Shown here: positions 34,342-43,400 of the stretch, one piece after another
Position numbering within the stretch: the first letter of the stretch is position 1
How the letters are laid out: every line of letters starts with the position of its first letter
DNA from: DASSUW01 sp963806395
GTDB lineage: Bacteria > Actinomycetota > Thermoleophilia > Solirubrobacterales > Solirubrobacteraceae
Direction: 5' to 3'
Length of the DNA: 64,000 nt
NCBI GenBank assembly: GCA_963806395.1
Contig: CAWDYI010000013.1
Location: forward strand, 48,602-112,601
Position numbers and translations under genes: made by a program
Notes under the pieces: generated by a model
The model's input: only the letters and a program-made list of their open reading frames with translations
Databases searched by the model: none
Told to the model about the DNA's origin: nothing

Positions 34342-34585
34342 GCGAACGTCAACTGCGCTGGGTGAGGAAGCAGGCCGGCTGTGGTGCCGCAGCGAGGGTG
34401 CACTTCTTCCACGTCGGCGTTCCCGCGGGAACGCGATGCACGAAATGCACGCCAGAGGAGCCGAACTTCCCTGCCGCGTGGTGACGCTCCGCGAGATGGA
34501 AGAAATGCACGCGCGGGGCCGCGAGTCGCGCGCCGCGACCGCCCGCGGACACCCGCCTCCCCCACCCAGCGCAGTTGACGTTCGC
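34342..34585. repeat. Palindromic element with 23-bp perfect terminal inverted repeats
   Basis: 34342-34364 and 34563-34585 are exact 23-base reverse complements of each other. Inside, a 14-base arm (34398-34411) pairs with 34497-34510 (13/14), and a perfect 16-base palindrome lies at 34418-34433. The 244-bp unit has no transposase and no clear target-site duplication. It lies between the acetate kinase remnant and the 3' end of the acyl-CoA synthetase gene. It could be a MITE-like element, a repetitive palindrome or a structured RNA; short frames inside with repeated 'MHARG' or 'VHF' motifs are by-products of the repeats. Confidence 0.7.
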
Positions 34586-34604
34586 TGACCGCGCTCGCCG
34601 CGAG

Positions 34605-37332
34605 CTAGCGGTCGAGCGACGGATACGGCCGCGCGGGCGGCGGCGTGGCGATCCGCACGCGGGCATCGACGACGGTGGCGCCGTCGGTCCCGACCAGCAC
34701 CGGGTTGCAGTCGAGCTCGGCGATCTCGGGGTGTGTGGCGGCCAGCGCGGCGATCCGCACGAGGATGTCCTCGAGCGCCGGCACGGCGGCGGGCGGCGCG
34801 CCGCGATAGCCGTCGAGCAGCGGGAACGTGCGCAGCGAGCGGACCATCTGCGCGGCGTCGCGGCGGTTGAGCGGGGCGAGCCGGGACTGCACGTCGCCGA
34901 GCAGCTCGACGGCGGTGCCGCCGGCGGCGACCGCCACGACCGGGCCCCAGTCGGGGTCCGACGTCACGCCCACCAGCATCTCGACGCCCTCGGGCGCCAT
35001 CGCCTGCACGAGGTAGCCGACCGGCTGGTGGCCGGCCTTCCGCACGGCGACTCCGATCTCGCGTGCGGCCCGCCCGGCGGCGGCAGCCCCGCGGATGCCG
35101 AGCCGGACCGCGCCCGCATCGGACTTGTGCACGAGCCCGGGCGCGATCGCCTTGACCGCGACCGGCCCGCCGAGCAGCGGCGGCCTGGCGCGCGACCGCA
35201 GCCGGCGTGGCGACGGCGGCGGCGGCGACCTGCGGGACGCCGTACGCGGTCAGGAGCTCGGCAACGCGGTCGGGCACGAGCCATTCGCCGCCCTCCGCGA
35301 GCACCTCCGCGATGGTCGCGGCAGCGGCGTCGGCGTCGACGCCGGCCGGCGTCTCGGGCGGCTCGGCCGCGGTGCGCCGCCAGGCGGCGTAGCCGACCGC
35401 ATGGGCGAGTGCGCGCACGGCCTCCTCGGGCGTGCCGTAGGCCGGCACGCCGCCGACACCGCCGGCGAGCGTCGCGAGCGCGGCGTCGTCCTGCGCCATC
35501 CAGACGGCGAGCAGCGGCTTGCCGGCGGCGCGCGTGGCGGCCGACGCGGCTCGCACCGCCGCGGCGACGTCGCGCGCCTGGGTGACGAGCGGCGGGATGA
35601 AGATCGCCACCACGGCGTCGACCGACGAGTCGGCGGCCAGCGCCTCGATCGCGCTCTGATAGTCGTCGGCGGATGCCGAGGCGATCATGTCGACGGGGTT
35701 GGTCGTCGACGCCTCCTGCGGCAGGTGCGTCCCGAGCCGCCGGCGCGTCTTGGACGGCAGCGGCTCAACCCGCAACGCGGCGGCGTCGCACGCGTCGGCG
35801 CAGGAGATCCCCGGGCCGCCGGCGTTCGTCACGATGCCGATCCGGTTCCCGGCAGGCAGCGGCTGGCCGGCGAGCAGGGCGGCGACGTCGAACAGCTCGC
35901 CCACCGTGGCGGTCCGGATCACGCCGGCATGGCGGAACAGCGCGTCGACGGTCGAGTCCGACGCGGCGAGCAGCGCTCCCGTGTGGGACATGGCGGCGCG
36001 CGCACCTGCCGCCGAGCGCCCGCTCTTTACCGCGATCACCGGCTTGCGCGCGGCGACGCGGCGCGCGATCTGCCCGAAACGGCGCGGGTTGCCGAACGAC
36101 TCCAGGTACAGCCCGATCACGTCGGTGCCCGGATCGTTCTCCCAGAACCGCAGGAAGTCGTTGCCCGAGAGGTCGGCCTTGTTCCCGGTCGAGACGAACG
36201 AGGACAGGCCGAGCCGGCGGCGCGCCGCCTCGGCGATCGCCGCGATGCCGAACGCACCGCTCTGGGACGCGAACGCGACGCCGCCCGCAGGGGGCGCGAC
36301 CGGCGCGAAGGTCGCGTTCAGCCCGGCGTCCGGGGCCGTGTTGAGCACGCCGAGGCAGTTGGGGCCGACCAGCCGCATCCCGCTCGCGCGGCATACCTCG
36401 AGCAGCTCGGCCTGACGGCGTCGGCCGGCCGGGCCGACCTCCGCGAACCCGGCGGAGAGGACCACGAGCGCCTGCACGCCGGCCGCCGCGCATTCGCGCG
36501 CGACCTCGATCACGGCGCCGGCGGGGACCGAGATGACGGCCAGCTCGACGTGATCGGGCACCTCGGCGATCGAGCGGTGCACGACCACGCCGCCGAGCAT
36601 CGCCTCGCGCGGGTGGACGACGGACAGGCGACCGCTGTAGCCGGCCGCGCGCAGGTTGCCCAGAACCGCCGCGCCGACCGATCCCTGACGGCTCGAGACG
36701 CCGATCACGGCGACCGACGCAGGGCGCAGCACGTGCGCCACGGCCGCCGCAGCGGCGACGTGGTCGCGCTCCTCGAACCGGACGCGGGCCTCGTCGCCGA
36801 GCTGCGCTGGGAACTCGACGCGGAGCTCGCCGGGGAGCGATCGGACCTCGGTGGCGAACCCTGAGTCGCGGAACACCCGGATCATCCGGTGGTTGTCCGG
36901 GAGCACGACAGCGGTGAACGTGTCGATCCCCTCCGCGCCGGCGAGCTCGGACAGGTGCGCGAGCAGCGCCGTCGAGATGCCGCGGCCCTGCCAGTCGTCG
37001 GCGACCTCGAACGCGACCTCCGCCCGACCGGGTGCCTCGCGTATGTAGGCGGCGTGGGCCACGATCCGCTCGGGCCGGCCGGCCACCGCTACGAGCCCGC
37101 GGCCGTGCTCGGGCTCGAGCGCCACCATGTACGACGCGAACCGGTGCAGGTCGGACGCCGCGCTGAAGAACCGCAGCCACCGCGAGTCGACCGAGAGCCC
37201 GTCCAGGAGGCCGCGCAGCGCTTCCTCGTCGGCGGCCACCATCGGCCGGACGCGGATCGTCGCCCCGTCGCGCAGCGCGACGTCGACGTTGGCAGGGGCG
37301 ACGCTCGCCGGAGCTTGAAGGGCGTGGGGCAT
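34605..37332 (-). pseudogene. GNAT acetyltransferase fused to NDP-forming acyl-CoA synthetase (Pat-like), one frame shift
   Basis: About 909 residues when the frame shift is mended. N-terminal GNAT domain (~15-180: IRVRPMVAADEEALRGLL...EVADDWQGRGISTALLAHL), CoA-binding domain (~195-300: SVAVIGVSSRQGSVGAAVLGNL), succinyl-CoA ligase-like domain with the phospho-His in AAMSHTGALL, then an ATP-grasp domain (PVAVKAIAPGLVHKSDAGAV...IAELDCNPVLV). The break lies near 35176-35184, where one inserted base interrupts ARQAA / LLGGPVAVKAI; the rest is clean. Similar fusions regulate acetyl-CoA synthetase by lysine acylation or make acyl-CoA with ADP release. ATG 37332. Confidence 0.85.
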
Positions 37333-37411
37333 CGGGCCAACGTAAGGCGAGCCGGCGTCCCTGCCATCCGCCCCCGTCCGCCCGTCGGGTGCGTAGTTCG
37401 CCGCAGCGGGG

Positions 37412-38158
37412 TCAGACCCCGATCAGCGCGCTCAGCGCGAGCATCAGCGCGCTGCCGCCGGCGGCGCCGGCGAGCGCCGACCGCCACGTGCGGGCGGTGA
37501 ACGCCTGCGGCACGAGCTCGAGCGCGACGAGCGCGAGCATCGCGCCGGCGGCGAACGCGAACGACACCGGCAGCAGGCCCTCGATCTGCTCGACGAGCAG
37601 ATAGGCGGCCACGGCGCCGACCGGCTGCGGTGCGCTGCTCGCCACCGCGGCCCAGAACTGCTGCGCGGGCCCGAAGCCCGCGTCGCGCATCGGGATCGCC
37701 GCCGCTGTGCCCTCGGGGATGTTCTGCAGCGCGATCGCGAGCAGGACGAAGACGCCGAGGCCGTCGCGCTCGGACGCGAACGCCGACCCGATCGCGAATC
37801 CCTCCGGCAGGCTGTGCACGAGCAGCACGCCGAACACGAGCACCGAGCGCCGCACGCCCGCGCCGCGCAGCGCGCCGACGTGCACATCGCGGGTCGCGAG
37901 AGCCCGGCGAGCGGCCAGCAGGAACACGACCCCCGCGAGCAGGCCGCCCGCGACCTGGAGCTCCGAGCCGTCGTCGAGCGCCGGCGCGAGCAGGCCGACG
38001 ACCGACGCGACCGTCATCACCCCCGCGGCGAGGCCCCACATCAGAGGGCGCAGGCCATCGGCGCGCGCTCCGAGCGCGAACACCGGCACGGCGCCGAGCC
38101 CGGTGGCCAGGGCGGTCGCCGTGCCCGCGAGAGCGAGCAGTACCACGTCCCACCCCAT
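37412..38158 (-). CDS. ZIP family metal transporter
   Basis: 248 residues, eight predicted membrane helices. Helix 4 has VLLVHSLPEGFAIGSAF and helix 5 ALQNIPEGTAAAIPM, the two HxxPEG/(H/N)xPEG-type metal-binding motifs of ZIP transporters. It should move Zn2+, Fe2+ or similar divalent metals into the cytoplasm. A His/Asp-rich loop (ATRDVHVGAL) is short. The start is ATG 38158, just before the first helix; 28 bases separate it from the TauE gene upstream on the same strand. Confidence 0.88.
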   Translation of the reverse strand: MGWDVVLLALAGTATALATGLGAVPVFALGARADGLRPLMWGLAAGVMTVASVVGLLAPALDDGSELQVAGGLLAGVVFLLAARRALATRDVHVGALRGAGVRRSVLVFGVLLVHSLPEGFAIGSAFASERDGLGVFVLLAIALQNIPEGTAAAIPMRDAGFGPAQQFWAAVASSAPQPVGAVAAYLLVEQIEGLLPVSFAFAAGAMLALVALELVPQAFTARTWRSALAGAAGGSALMLALSALIGV

Positions 38159-38186
38159 GCCGCCATTGTCCAGGACGGCCGGTCGG

Positions 38187-39020
38187 TCAGCCGGCGGGCG
38201 GCCCGCCGAGGAGCAGCACGTCGGCGAGCAGGGCGATGGCGACGAGCGCCACGATGACGGCGAACGCACGGCCGAGCGCCCGCTGCGGCAGGCGCCGGCC
38301 GACCAGCGTGCCGAGGAGCGCGCCCACGGCTGTCGCTCCCGCCAGCGCGGCGGTCACCCCGACGTGCGGGGCCGCCCCGGCGACGAGGTGGCTCGCCAGC
38401 GCCACGACTCCCGTGAGCGTGATGATGACCAGCGAGGTGGCGACCGCGCGGTGGAAGCCCGCGCCGAACCAGACGCTGAGCACGGGGACGACCAGGAAGC
38501 CGCCGCCGATCCCGAACAGCCCGGTCAGCAGCCCCAGGCCGAACCCCGCGACGAGGACCTGGCCGCGTTCCGGCGACGGGCAGCCGCGGTCCTCGCCGGC
38601 ACGATCGGCTCCGGCCCGCTGCCACGTCGCGCCGGCGGCGACGAGCATGACGGGGATGAACGCCAGGATCAGCACGGTGCCACTCGCCGCGGTGTTCGCG
38701 ACGGCGCCGAGCAGCGCCCCGACCGCCGCCGGCGCGGAGAAGACCAGCGCCAGCCGCCAGCAGACCTGGCCGTGCCGCGCCAGCGCGCCCGCACCGACCG
38801 CGGCGGCGATCGCCACGACGATCAGCGACGCCGTCGACGCCGGCCCCACTCCCTCGCCCAGCACGTAGACGAGCACGGGCAGCGCGAGGATCGCCCCGCC
38901 CCCGCCGACGGTGCCGACGACGAGCCCGATGGCGAGCCCGAACGGGATGGCGAGCAGCAGCGGGCTCAAGACGCCCGCTAGCGTCTCCGAGCCCGCGTAC
39001 GGAGCACCTGCCGCATCCAC
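38187..39020 (-). CDS. TauE/SafE family sulfite/organosulfonate exporter-like membrane protein
   Basis: 277 residues, about eight membrane helices in two repeats: GLAIGLVVGTVGGGGAILALPVLVYVLG and GLLTGLFGIGGGFLVVPVL, the paired G-rich TauE motifs. It lies divergently from cysD with starts only 8 bases apart, so the pair is probably co-regulated, and a role in sulfite or sulfur-compound transport is likely though not proven. It is probably co-transcribed with the ZIP gene. Confidence 0.85.
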   Translation of the reverse strand: MDAAGAPYAGSETLAGVLSPLLLAIPFGLAIGLVVGTVGGGGAILALPVLVYVLGEGVGPASTASLIVVAIAAAVGAGALARHGQVCWRLALVFSAPAAVGALLGAVANTAASGTVLILAFIPVMLVAAGATWQRAGADRAGEDRGCPSPERGQVLVAGFGLGLLTGLFGIGGGFLVVPVLSVWFGAGFHRAVATSLVIITLTGVVALASHLVAGAAPHVGVTAALAGATAVGALLGTLVGRRLPQRALGRAFAVIVALVAIALLADVLLLGGPPAG

Positions 39021-39028
39021 ACAACGAT

Positions 39029-39934
39029 ATGACCGAACCGGACACCCACCTTTCGAACCTCCAGGAGCTCGAAGCCGAGGCGGTCTTCGTGATGCGCGAG
39101 GTCGCCGCGGAGTTCGAGCGCCCGGTGCTGCTGTTCTCCGGCGGCAAGGACTCGATCGTGCTGCTGCGGCTGGCAGAGAAGGCGTTCCGGCCGGCCGGCT
39201 TCCCGTTCCCGGTGATGCACGTGGACACCGGCCACAACTTCCCGGAGGTGCTGGACTTCCGCGACCGCCGGGTGCAGGAGCTGGGCGAGCAGCTGATCGT
39301 CGCCTCGGTGCAGGACTCGATCGACATCGGCCGGGCGGTCGAGGAGGGCCCGTCCCGCAACCGCCTGCAGACGGTGACGCTGCTGGATGCGATCTCCGAG
39401 AACCGCTTCGACGCGGCGTTCGGCGGCGCGCGCCGCGACGAGGAGCGGGCGCGCGCCAAGGAGCGCGTGTTCTCGTTCCGGGACGTGCACGGGCAGTGGG
39501 AGCCGCGTGCCCAGCGCCCGGAGCTGTGGGGCCTCTACAACGGCGCCGTGCGCGCCGGCGAGCACGCGCGCGTGTTCCCGCTCTCGAACTGGACCGAGCT
39601 CGACGTCTGGCACTACATCGCCGCCGAGGACCTCGAGCTGCCGCCGATCTACTACGCGCACGAGCGCGAGGTCTTCGAACGCGACGGCATGCTGTACGCC
39701 GTCTCGGAGTTCCTGGAGCCCGAGGCGGACGAGCGGCGCTTCACCGAGCGCGTGCGCTACCGCACGGTCGGCGACATGACGATCACCGGCGCGGTCCGCT
39801 CGGACGCGACCGACGTCGAGGCGGTGATCGCCGAGGTCGCGGCGACACGGGTGAGCGAACGCGGCGCCACGCGCGCCGACGACCGCACGTCGGAGGCCGC
39901 GATGGAGGACCGCAAGCGCGAGGGCTACTTCTGA
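39029..39934 (+). CDS. cysD: Sulfate adenylyltransferase subunit 2 (CysD)
   Basis: 301 residues, standard length. PVLLFSGGKDSIVLLRLAEKAF holds the PP-loop (SGGKDS); HVDTGHNFPEVLDFRD, FDAAFGGARRDEERARAKER and FPLSNWTELDVWHYIA are the conserved CysD blocks, and it ends DRKREGYF. It joins CysN to make APS from ATP and sulfate. The stop overlaps the cysN start (TGATG). ATG 39029 follows a stretch too short for any longer start. Confidence 0.95.
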   Translation: MTEPDTHLSNLQELEAEAVFVMREVAAEFERPVLLFSGGKDSIVLLRLAEKAFRPAGFPFPVMHVDTGHNFPEVLDFRDRRVQELGEQLIVASVQDSIDIGRAVEEGPSRNRLQTVTLLDAISENRFDAAFGGARRDEERARAKERVFSFRDVHGQWEPRAQRPELWGLYNGAVRAGEHARVFPLSNWTELDVWHYIAAEDLELPPIYYAHEREVFERDGMLYAVSEFLEPEADERRFTERVRYRTVGDMTITGAVRSDATDVEAVIAEVAATRVSERGATRADDRTSEAAMEDRKREGYF

Positions 39935-41763
39935 TGTCGACGCTGCTGCGCCTCGCCACCGCCGGCTCGGTCGACGACGGCAAGTCCACGCTGATCGGGC
40001 GTCTGCTGTACGACGCGAAGGCGCTGATGGCCGACCAGGTCGCCGACGCCGAGATCGATCTCTCCCGGCTCACCGACGGCCTGCGCGCCGAGCGTGAGCA
40101 GGGGATCACGATCGACGTCGCGTACCGGTTCTTCGCGACGCCGCGGCGCTCGTTCATCATCGCCGACACCCCCGGCCACGTCCGCTACACGCGCAACATG
40201 GTCACCGGAGCGTCGACGGCCGACGCGGCGGTCGTCCTGATCGACGCGCGGGCCGGCGTGATCGAGCAGTCGCGGCGCCACACCTACCTCTCGGCGCTGC
40301 TCGGGATCCGCCACATCGTCGCGGTCGTGAACAAGATGGACCTCGTCGACTGGGACGAGGGCCGCTTCCGCGAGATCGAGAGCGACTTCGCGGGCCTGCT
40401 CGAGCAGCTCGACGTGCCCGACGGCGGGGCGATCCCGGTGTCGGCGTTGCACGGCGACTACGTCGTCGAGCCGTCGGATCGCGCGCCCTGGTACGACGGA
40501 CCGTCGCTGCTGAGCCGTCTCGAGGGCCTCGAGGTGGCCGCCGACCGCAACCTCACCGACCCGCGGCTGCCGGTGCAGTGGGTCGTCCGCTCGGAGGACT
40601 ACCGCGGGTACGCCGGCCGCGTCGCGGGCGGCATCCTGCGACCGGGAGACGAGGTGGTCGTGCTCCCGCAGGGCGAGCGCACCACGATCGAGCGGATCGA
40701 CACGTTCAACGGCCCGGTCGCGGCGGCGTTCCCGCCGATGTCGGTCGCGGTCGTGCTGGCCGACGAGCTCGACGTCGGCCGCGGCAGCCTGATCTGCGCG
40801 CCCGCAGACCCTCCGCCGGTCGCCCGCCGGCTCGACGCCCGCGTGTGCTGGATGGCCGACGAGCCCGTCCGCGAGGGCGCGCGCTACGTGCTCAAGCAGA
40901 CCACCCGGCGGGTCCGGGCGCGCGTCGAGTCGCTCGACGGCCGGCTCGATCTCGCGACGCTCTCCGACGTTCCCAACCCGGTCGAGCTGGGGCTCAACGA
41001 CATCGGCCGGATGCACCTGGACCTGGCGGCGCCGGTGATGGCGGAGCCGTACGCGCGCAACCGCGACACCGGGGCGTTCATCCTGATCGACGAGGTCACC
41101 AACGCGACCGTCGGCGCCGGGATGGTGCTGGAGGTGCACGAGGATCCGGGACCGCCGAGCGGCCCCCACAGCCCCGACGTGATCTGGCACGAGCCCGCGC
41201 TGCCGCGGCGCCAGCGCTGGGCCGTTCTCGCGATGCGCGGCGCGACCGTCTGGCTGACCGGCCTCCCCGCGTCTGGCAAGTCGACGATCGCCGAGGAGCT
41301 CGAGCGCCGGCTCGTGGCGAGCGGGCGCGCCGCGTACCTGCTCGACGGCGAGAACCTCCGCCACGGTCTCAGCGGCGACCTCGGCTTCTCGGCCGCCGAC
41401 CGTCACGAGCACGCCCGCCGCGTCGCGAGCGTGGCGCGGATGCTCGCCGACGCCGGCCTCGTCACCGTGGTCGCGCTCGTCTCCCCCGCCGCTGCCGATC
41501 GCGACTGGGCACGGCGCCTGCACGAGGAGGCCGGACTGCACTTCGTCGAGGCGTGGGTCGACACGCCGCTCGAGGAGTGCGAGCGCCGCGATCCGCACGG
41601 GCACTACGCACGTGCGCGCGCCGGCACGCTGGCGGAGTTCACCGGCGTCGGCGCGCCGTACGAGGCACCGGTCGCGCCCGACGTGCGCCTCCACGGCGCC
41701 GAGGAGCCGGTGGAGCGGTCCGTCGAGCGCCTGCTCGACGCGCTCGCCGCCACCGACCGGTAG
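39934..41763 (+). CDS. cysN: Bifunctional sulfate adenylyltransferase subunit 1 / APS kinase (CysNC)
   Basis: 609 residues. GTPase domain: GSVDDGKSTLIGRLLYDAKA (P-loop), DTPGHVRYTRNMVTGAS (G3) and NKMDLVDW (G4), with beta-barrel domains to ~425. A C-terminal APS kinase domain follows, with GLPASGKSTIAEELERR (P-loop), LDGENLRHGLSGDLGFS and the PAPS-binding region. CysN drives APS synthesis by GTP hydrolysis; the CysC half phosphorylates APS to PAPS. Coupled to cysD by 1-base overlap. No cysH, sulfite reductase or sulfate permease is seen here, so other steps are elsewhere. Confidence 0.95.
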   Translation: MSTLLRLATAGSVDDGKSTLIGRLLYDAKALMADQVADAEIDLSRLTDGLRAEREQGITIDVAYRFFATPRRSFIIADTPGHVRYTRNMVTGASTADAAVVLIDARAGVIEQSRRHTYLSALLGIRHIVAVVNKMDLVDWDEGRFREIESDFAGLLEQLDVPDGGAIPVSALHGDYVVEPSDRAPWYDGPSLLSRLEGLEVAADRNLTDPRLPVQWVVRSEDYRGYAGRVAGGILRPGDEVVVLPQGERTTIERIDTFNGPVAAAFPPMSVAVVLADELDVGRGSLICAPADPPPVARRLDARVCWMADEPVREGARYVLKQTTRRVRARVESLDGRLDLATLSDVPNPVELGLNDIGRMHLDLAAPVMAEPYARNRDTGAFILIDEVTNATVGAGMVLEVHEDPGPPSGPHSPDVIWHEPALPRRQRWAVLAMRGATVWLTGLPASGKSTIAEELERRLVASGRAAYLLDGENLRHGLSGDLGFSAADRHEHARRVASVARMLADAGLVTVVALVSPAAADRDWARRLHEEAGLHFVEAWVDTPLEECERRDPHGHYARARAGTLAEFTGVGAPYEAPVAPDVRLHGAEEPVERSVERLLDALAATDR

Positions 41764-41774
41764 TCCGCCGCTTT

Positions 41775-41796
41775 AGCGTAAATCGTGATTAACGCT
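41775..41796. promoter_or_regulatory. 22-bp interrupted palindrome downstream of cysNC, upstream of a small gene
   Basis: AGCGTAAATC (41775-41784) and GATTAACGCT (41787-41796) are reverse complements at 9 of 10 positions around a 2-base centre. With so short a loop it is more like a two-fold binding site than a hairpin terminator, and it is unusually AT-rich for this window. It may be an operator for the 73-residue gene at 41835. Confidence 0.45.
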
Positions 41797-41834
41797 CGCG
41801 TAGCAGGGGCGAATCTGCCGATACGTGTCGTCCG

Positions 41835-42056
41835 ATGCCCCACCACGCTCTAGATCTCACGCCGCACGACCGGTCCGAGCTGCCGCGCTGCGCCGCACTG
41901 CTCGCCGACGCTGTCGCGGGAGCCGAGCGTCTGTACGGGCGTCTGGAGGCCGACCTCGCGGCGTTCGATCACCGTACGAAGGCCGGCGTCGACCGGCTGC
42001 GGTCGAGCGGCGTCGTGCAGTCCTCGCTGGTGTGGGAACCGGCGCGCACGGCCTAG
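41835..42056 (+). CDS. Hypothetical protein, 73 residues
   Basis: No family recognised. Predicted mostly helical (LPRCAALLADAVAGAERLYGRLEADLAAFDHRTKAGVDRL), with mixed charges and no membrane segment. ATG 41835 is preceded by a palindromic AT-rich site. It is convergent with the CGNR regulator gene. Coding status rests on frame length and composition, so it could be spurious. Confidence 0.45.
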   Translation: MPHHALDLTPHDRSELPRCAALLADAVAGAERLYGRLEADLAAFDHRTKAGVDRLRSSGVVQSSLVWEPARTA

Positions 42057-42093
42057 CAGCACCGCCGGATCGCCAGACTCAGCCGGCCGCCGG

Positions 42094-42663
42094 TCATCGC
42101 CCGCGCGCGGTCCTCGCGTAGTGACGGGCCTGGCGTGCGCGATTGCCGCATGCCGCCGAGCACCACTCCCGTCGCGGGTGGTCCTTGAGGAACATCAGGA
42201 CGCAGCCGGGAGCGCCGCACGCGCGCAGGTCGGCGGCGTGTGGTCCGCCCACGACGTCGATCGCGTCCGACGCCAGCACGGCGATGACCACGTCGGTCGG
42301 GTCCGCGGATGCGAAGCGCCAGCGTGCTGCGCCGTCGTCTTCGAGCACCCTGAACCGGGGCGCGGCGGCGCTCAGCGCGTTGAGGGCATCAGTCGTCGCG
42401 CTCGACTGCGCGCGGCCGGCGACCACCGCGGCCAACGCGTCGCGGGTCACGTCGCGCAGCCGCAGGAAGTCGCCGTGCCGGGCGGTGTCGACGGAAACGG
42501 CGGGGAGCGGCAGCTGCGCGTCGATCGCCGACAGCCAGCGCCGCAGCCCGTCGGCGTCGGCCAGACCATCGACGGGCCGTCCTCCGACCGCGTACAGCGT
42601 GTTGTGCAGCTCCACCGAGAGCGGTGCGCCGCGCAGCGGGCCCGGGTACGCGTCGTTGGCCAT
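42094..42663 (-). CDS. ABATE-domain, CGNR zinc-finger transcriptional regulator
   Basis: 189 residues. The N-terminal ~130 residues form the ABATE (putative stress-induced transcription regulator) domain (VELHNTLYAVGGRPVDGLADADGLRRWL). The C-terminal zinc finger has CGAPGC and CSAACGNRARQARHY, the CGNR motif. Members bind DNA near their own gene. ATG 42663 is supported by an operator-like array of CCTAACGG sites starting 4 bases upstream. It faces the MOSC gene at 42753 and probably represses both. Confidence 0.85.
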   Translation of the reverse strand: MANDAYPGPLRGAPLSVELHNTLYAVGGRPVDGLADADGLRRWLSAIDAQLPLPAVSVDTARHGDFLRLRDVTRDALAAVVAGRAQSSATTDALNALSAAAPRFRVLEDDGAARWRFASADPTDVVIAVLASDAIDVVGGPHAADLRACGAPGCVLMFLKDHPRREWCSAACGNRARQARHYARTARGR

Positions 42664-42666
42664 GTG

Positions 42667-42747
42667 CCTAACGGTATCAGTGCTTGACATCCGTTAGGTC
42701 GACGATATCCTCAGCTCCTAACGGTTGTCAACCATCTTGTCGTTAGG
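42667..42747. promoter_or_regulatory. Divergent promoter region with four CCTAACGG-type sites
   Basis: CCTAACGG at 42667-42674, its reverse complement CCGTTAGG at 42691-42698, CCTAACGG at 42717-42724 and TCGTTAGG (7/8) at 42740-42747 form two mirrored pairs. A -35 TTGACA lies on the plus strand at 42684-42689 (with -10-like TATCCT at 42706-42711, 16-base spacing) and on the minus strand at 42731-42726. The inner sites fall between -35 and -10 of each promoter, the outer sites near each start codon. This is what a repressor operator would look like, probably for the CGNR protein. Confidence 0.7.
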
Positions 42748-42752
42748 ACACC

Positions 42753-43391
42753 ATGACCCTGTACGTCAAAGAGCTGTGGCGCTACCCAGTGAAGTCGCTC
42801 GCCGGCGAGCGACTGGCGGGCGCCGAGATCACAGAGGGCGGGGTCGCGGGCGACCGCCAGGTCGTGATCCACAACGGCCACAAGCTGATCAGCGCGCGCA
42901 CGCGCCCCCGGCTCCTCGGCCTGCGCGGAGCGACCGGCGACGACGGCTCGGTGCTGATCGACGGCCGCCCCTGGGACTCGCCGGAGTCCGCCGCGGCCGT
43001 TCGCCGCGCGGCCGGTGACGAGGCGCGGCTCGCGCGCATCACCGGCCCCGAGCGGTTCGACATCCTGCCGCTCCTCGTCGCCACCGACGGGGCGATCGCC
43101 GCGTTCGGCCAGGACCGGCGCCGGCTTCGCCCGAACATCGTCGTGGGCGGCGTCGCCGGCCTCGCCGAGCGCGAATGGGAAGGGCGCAGGCTTCGCATCG
43201 GCGACCTCACCGTGGTGCTGGACTCGCTTCGCGGGCGCTGCATCGTGACCACGTACGACCCCGACTCGCTCGAGCAGGACGTCGGGGTGCTGCAGGACAT
43301 CCGCCACCGCTTCGACGGCTCGCTCGCCCTGAACGCCGACGTCGAGCAGGCCGGGGCGATCGCGATCGACGACCCCGTCGAGCTCGTGTGA
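42753..43391 (+). CDS. MOSC domain-containing protein
   Basis: 212 residues. The N-terminal beta-barrel domain (KELWRYPVKSLAGERLAGAEITEGGVAGDRQ) and the MOSC domain with RLRPNIVVGGV and the Cys in GRCIVTTYDPDSLEQD match molybdenum cofactor sulfurase-like and mARC-like proteins. The MOSC Cys would bind cofactor or carry sulfur. N-oxygenated-base reduction is one known role, not shown here. It is directly downstream of the patterned operator and probably controlled by the CGNR regulator. Confidence 0.88.
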   Translation: MTLYVKELWRYPVKSLAGERLAGAEITEGGVAGDRQVVIHNGHKLISARTRPRLLGLRGATGDDGSVLIDGRPWDSPESAAAVRRAAGDEARLARITGPERFDILPLLVATDGAIAAFGQDRRRLRPNIVVGGVAGLAEREWEGRRLRIGDLTVVLDSLRGRCIVTTYDPDSLEQDVGVLQDIRHRFDGSLALNADVEQAGAIAIDDPVELV

Positions 43392-43400
43392 GCCGCCGCG

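Noticed and set aside
34349..34590. Short open frames inside the palindromic element with repeated MHARG or VHF motifs
   Set aside because: They exist on both strands as by-products of the inverted repeats and have no start signals.
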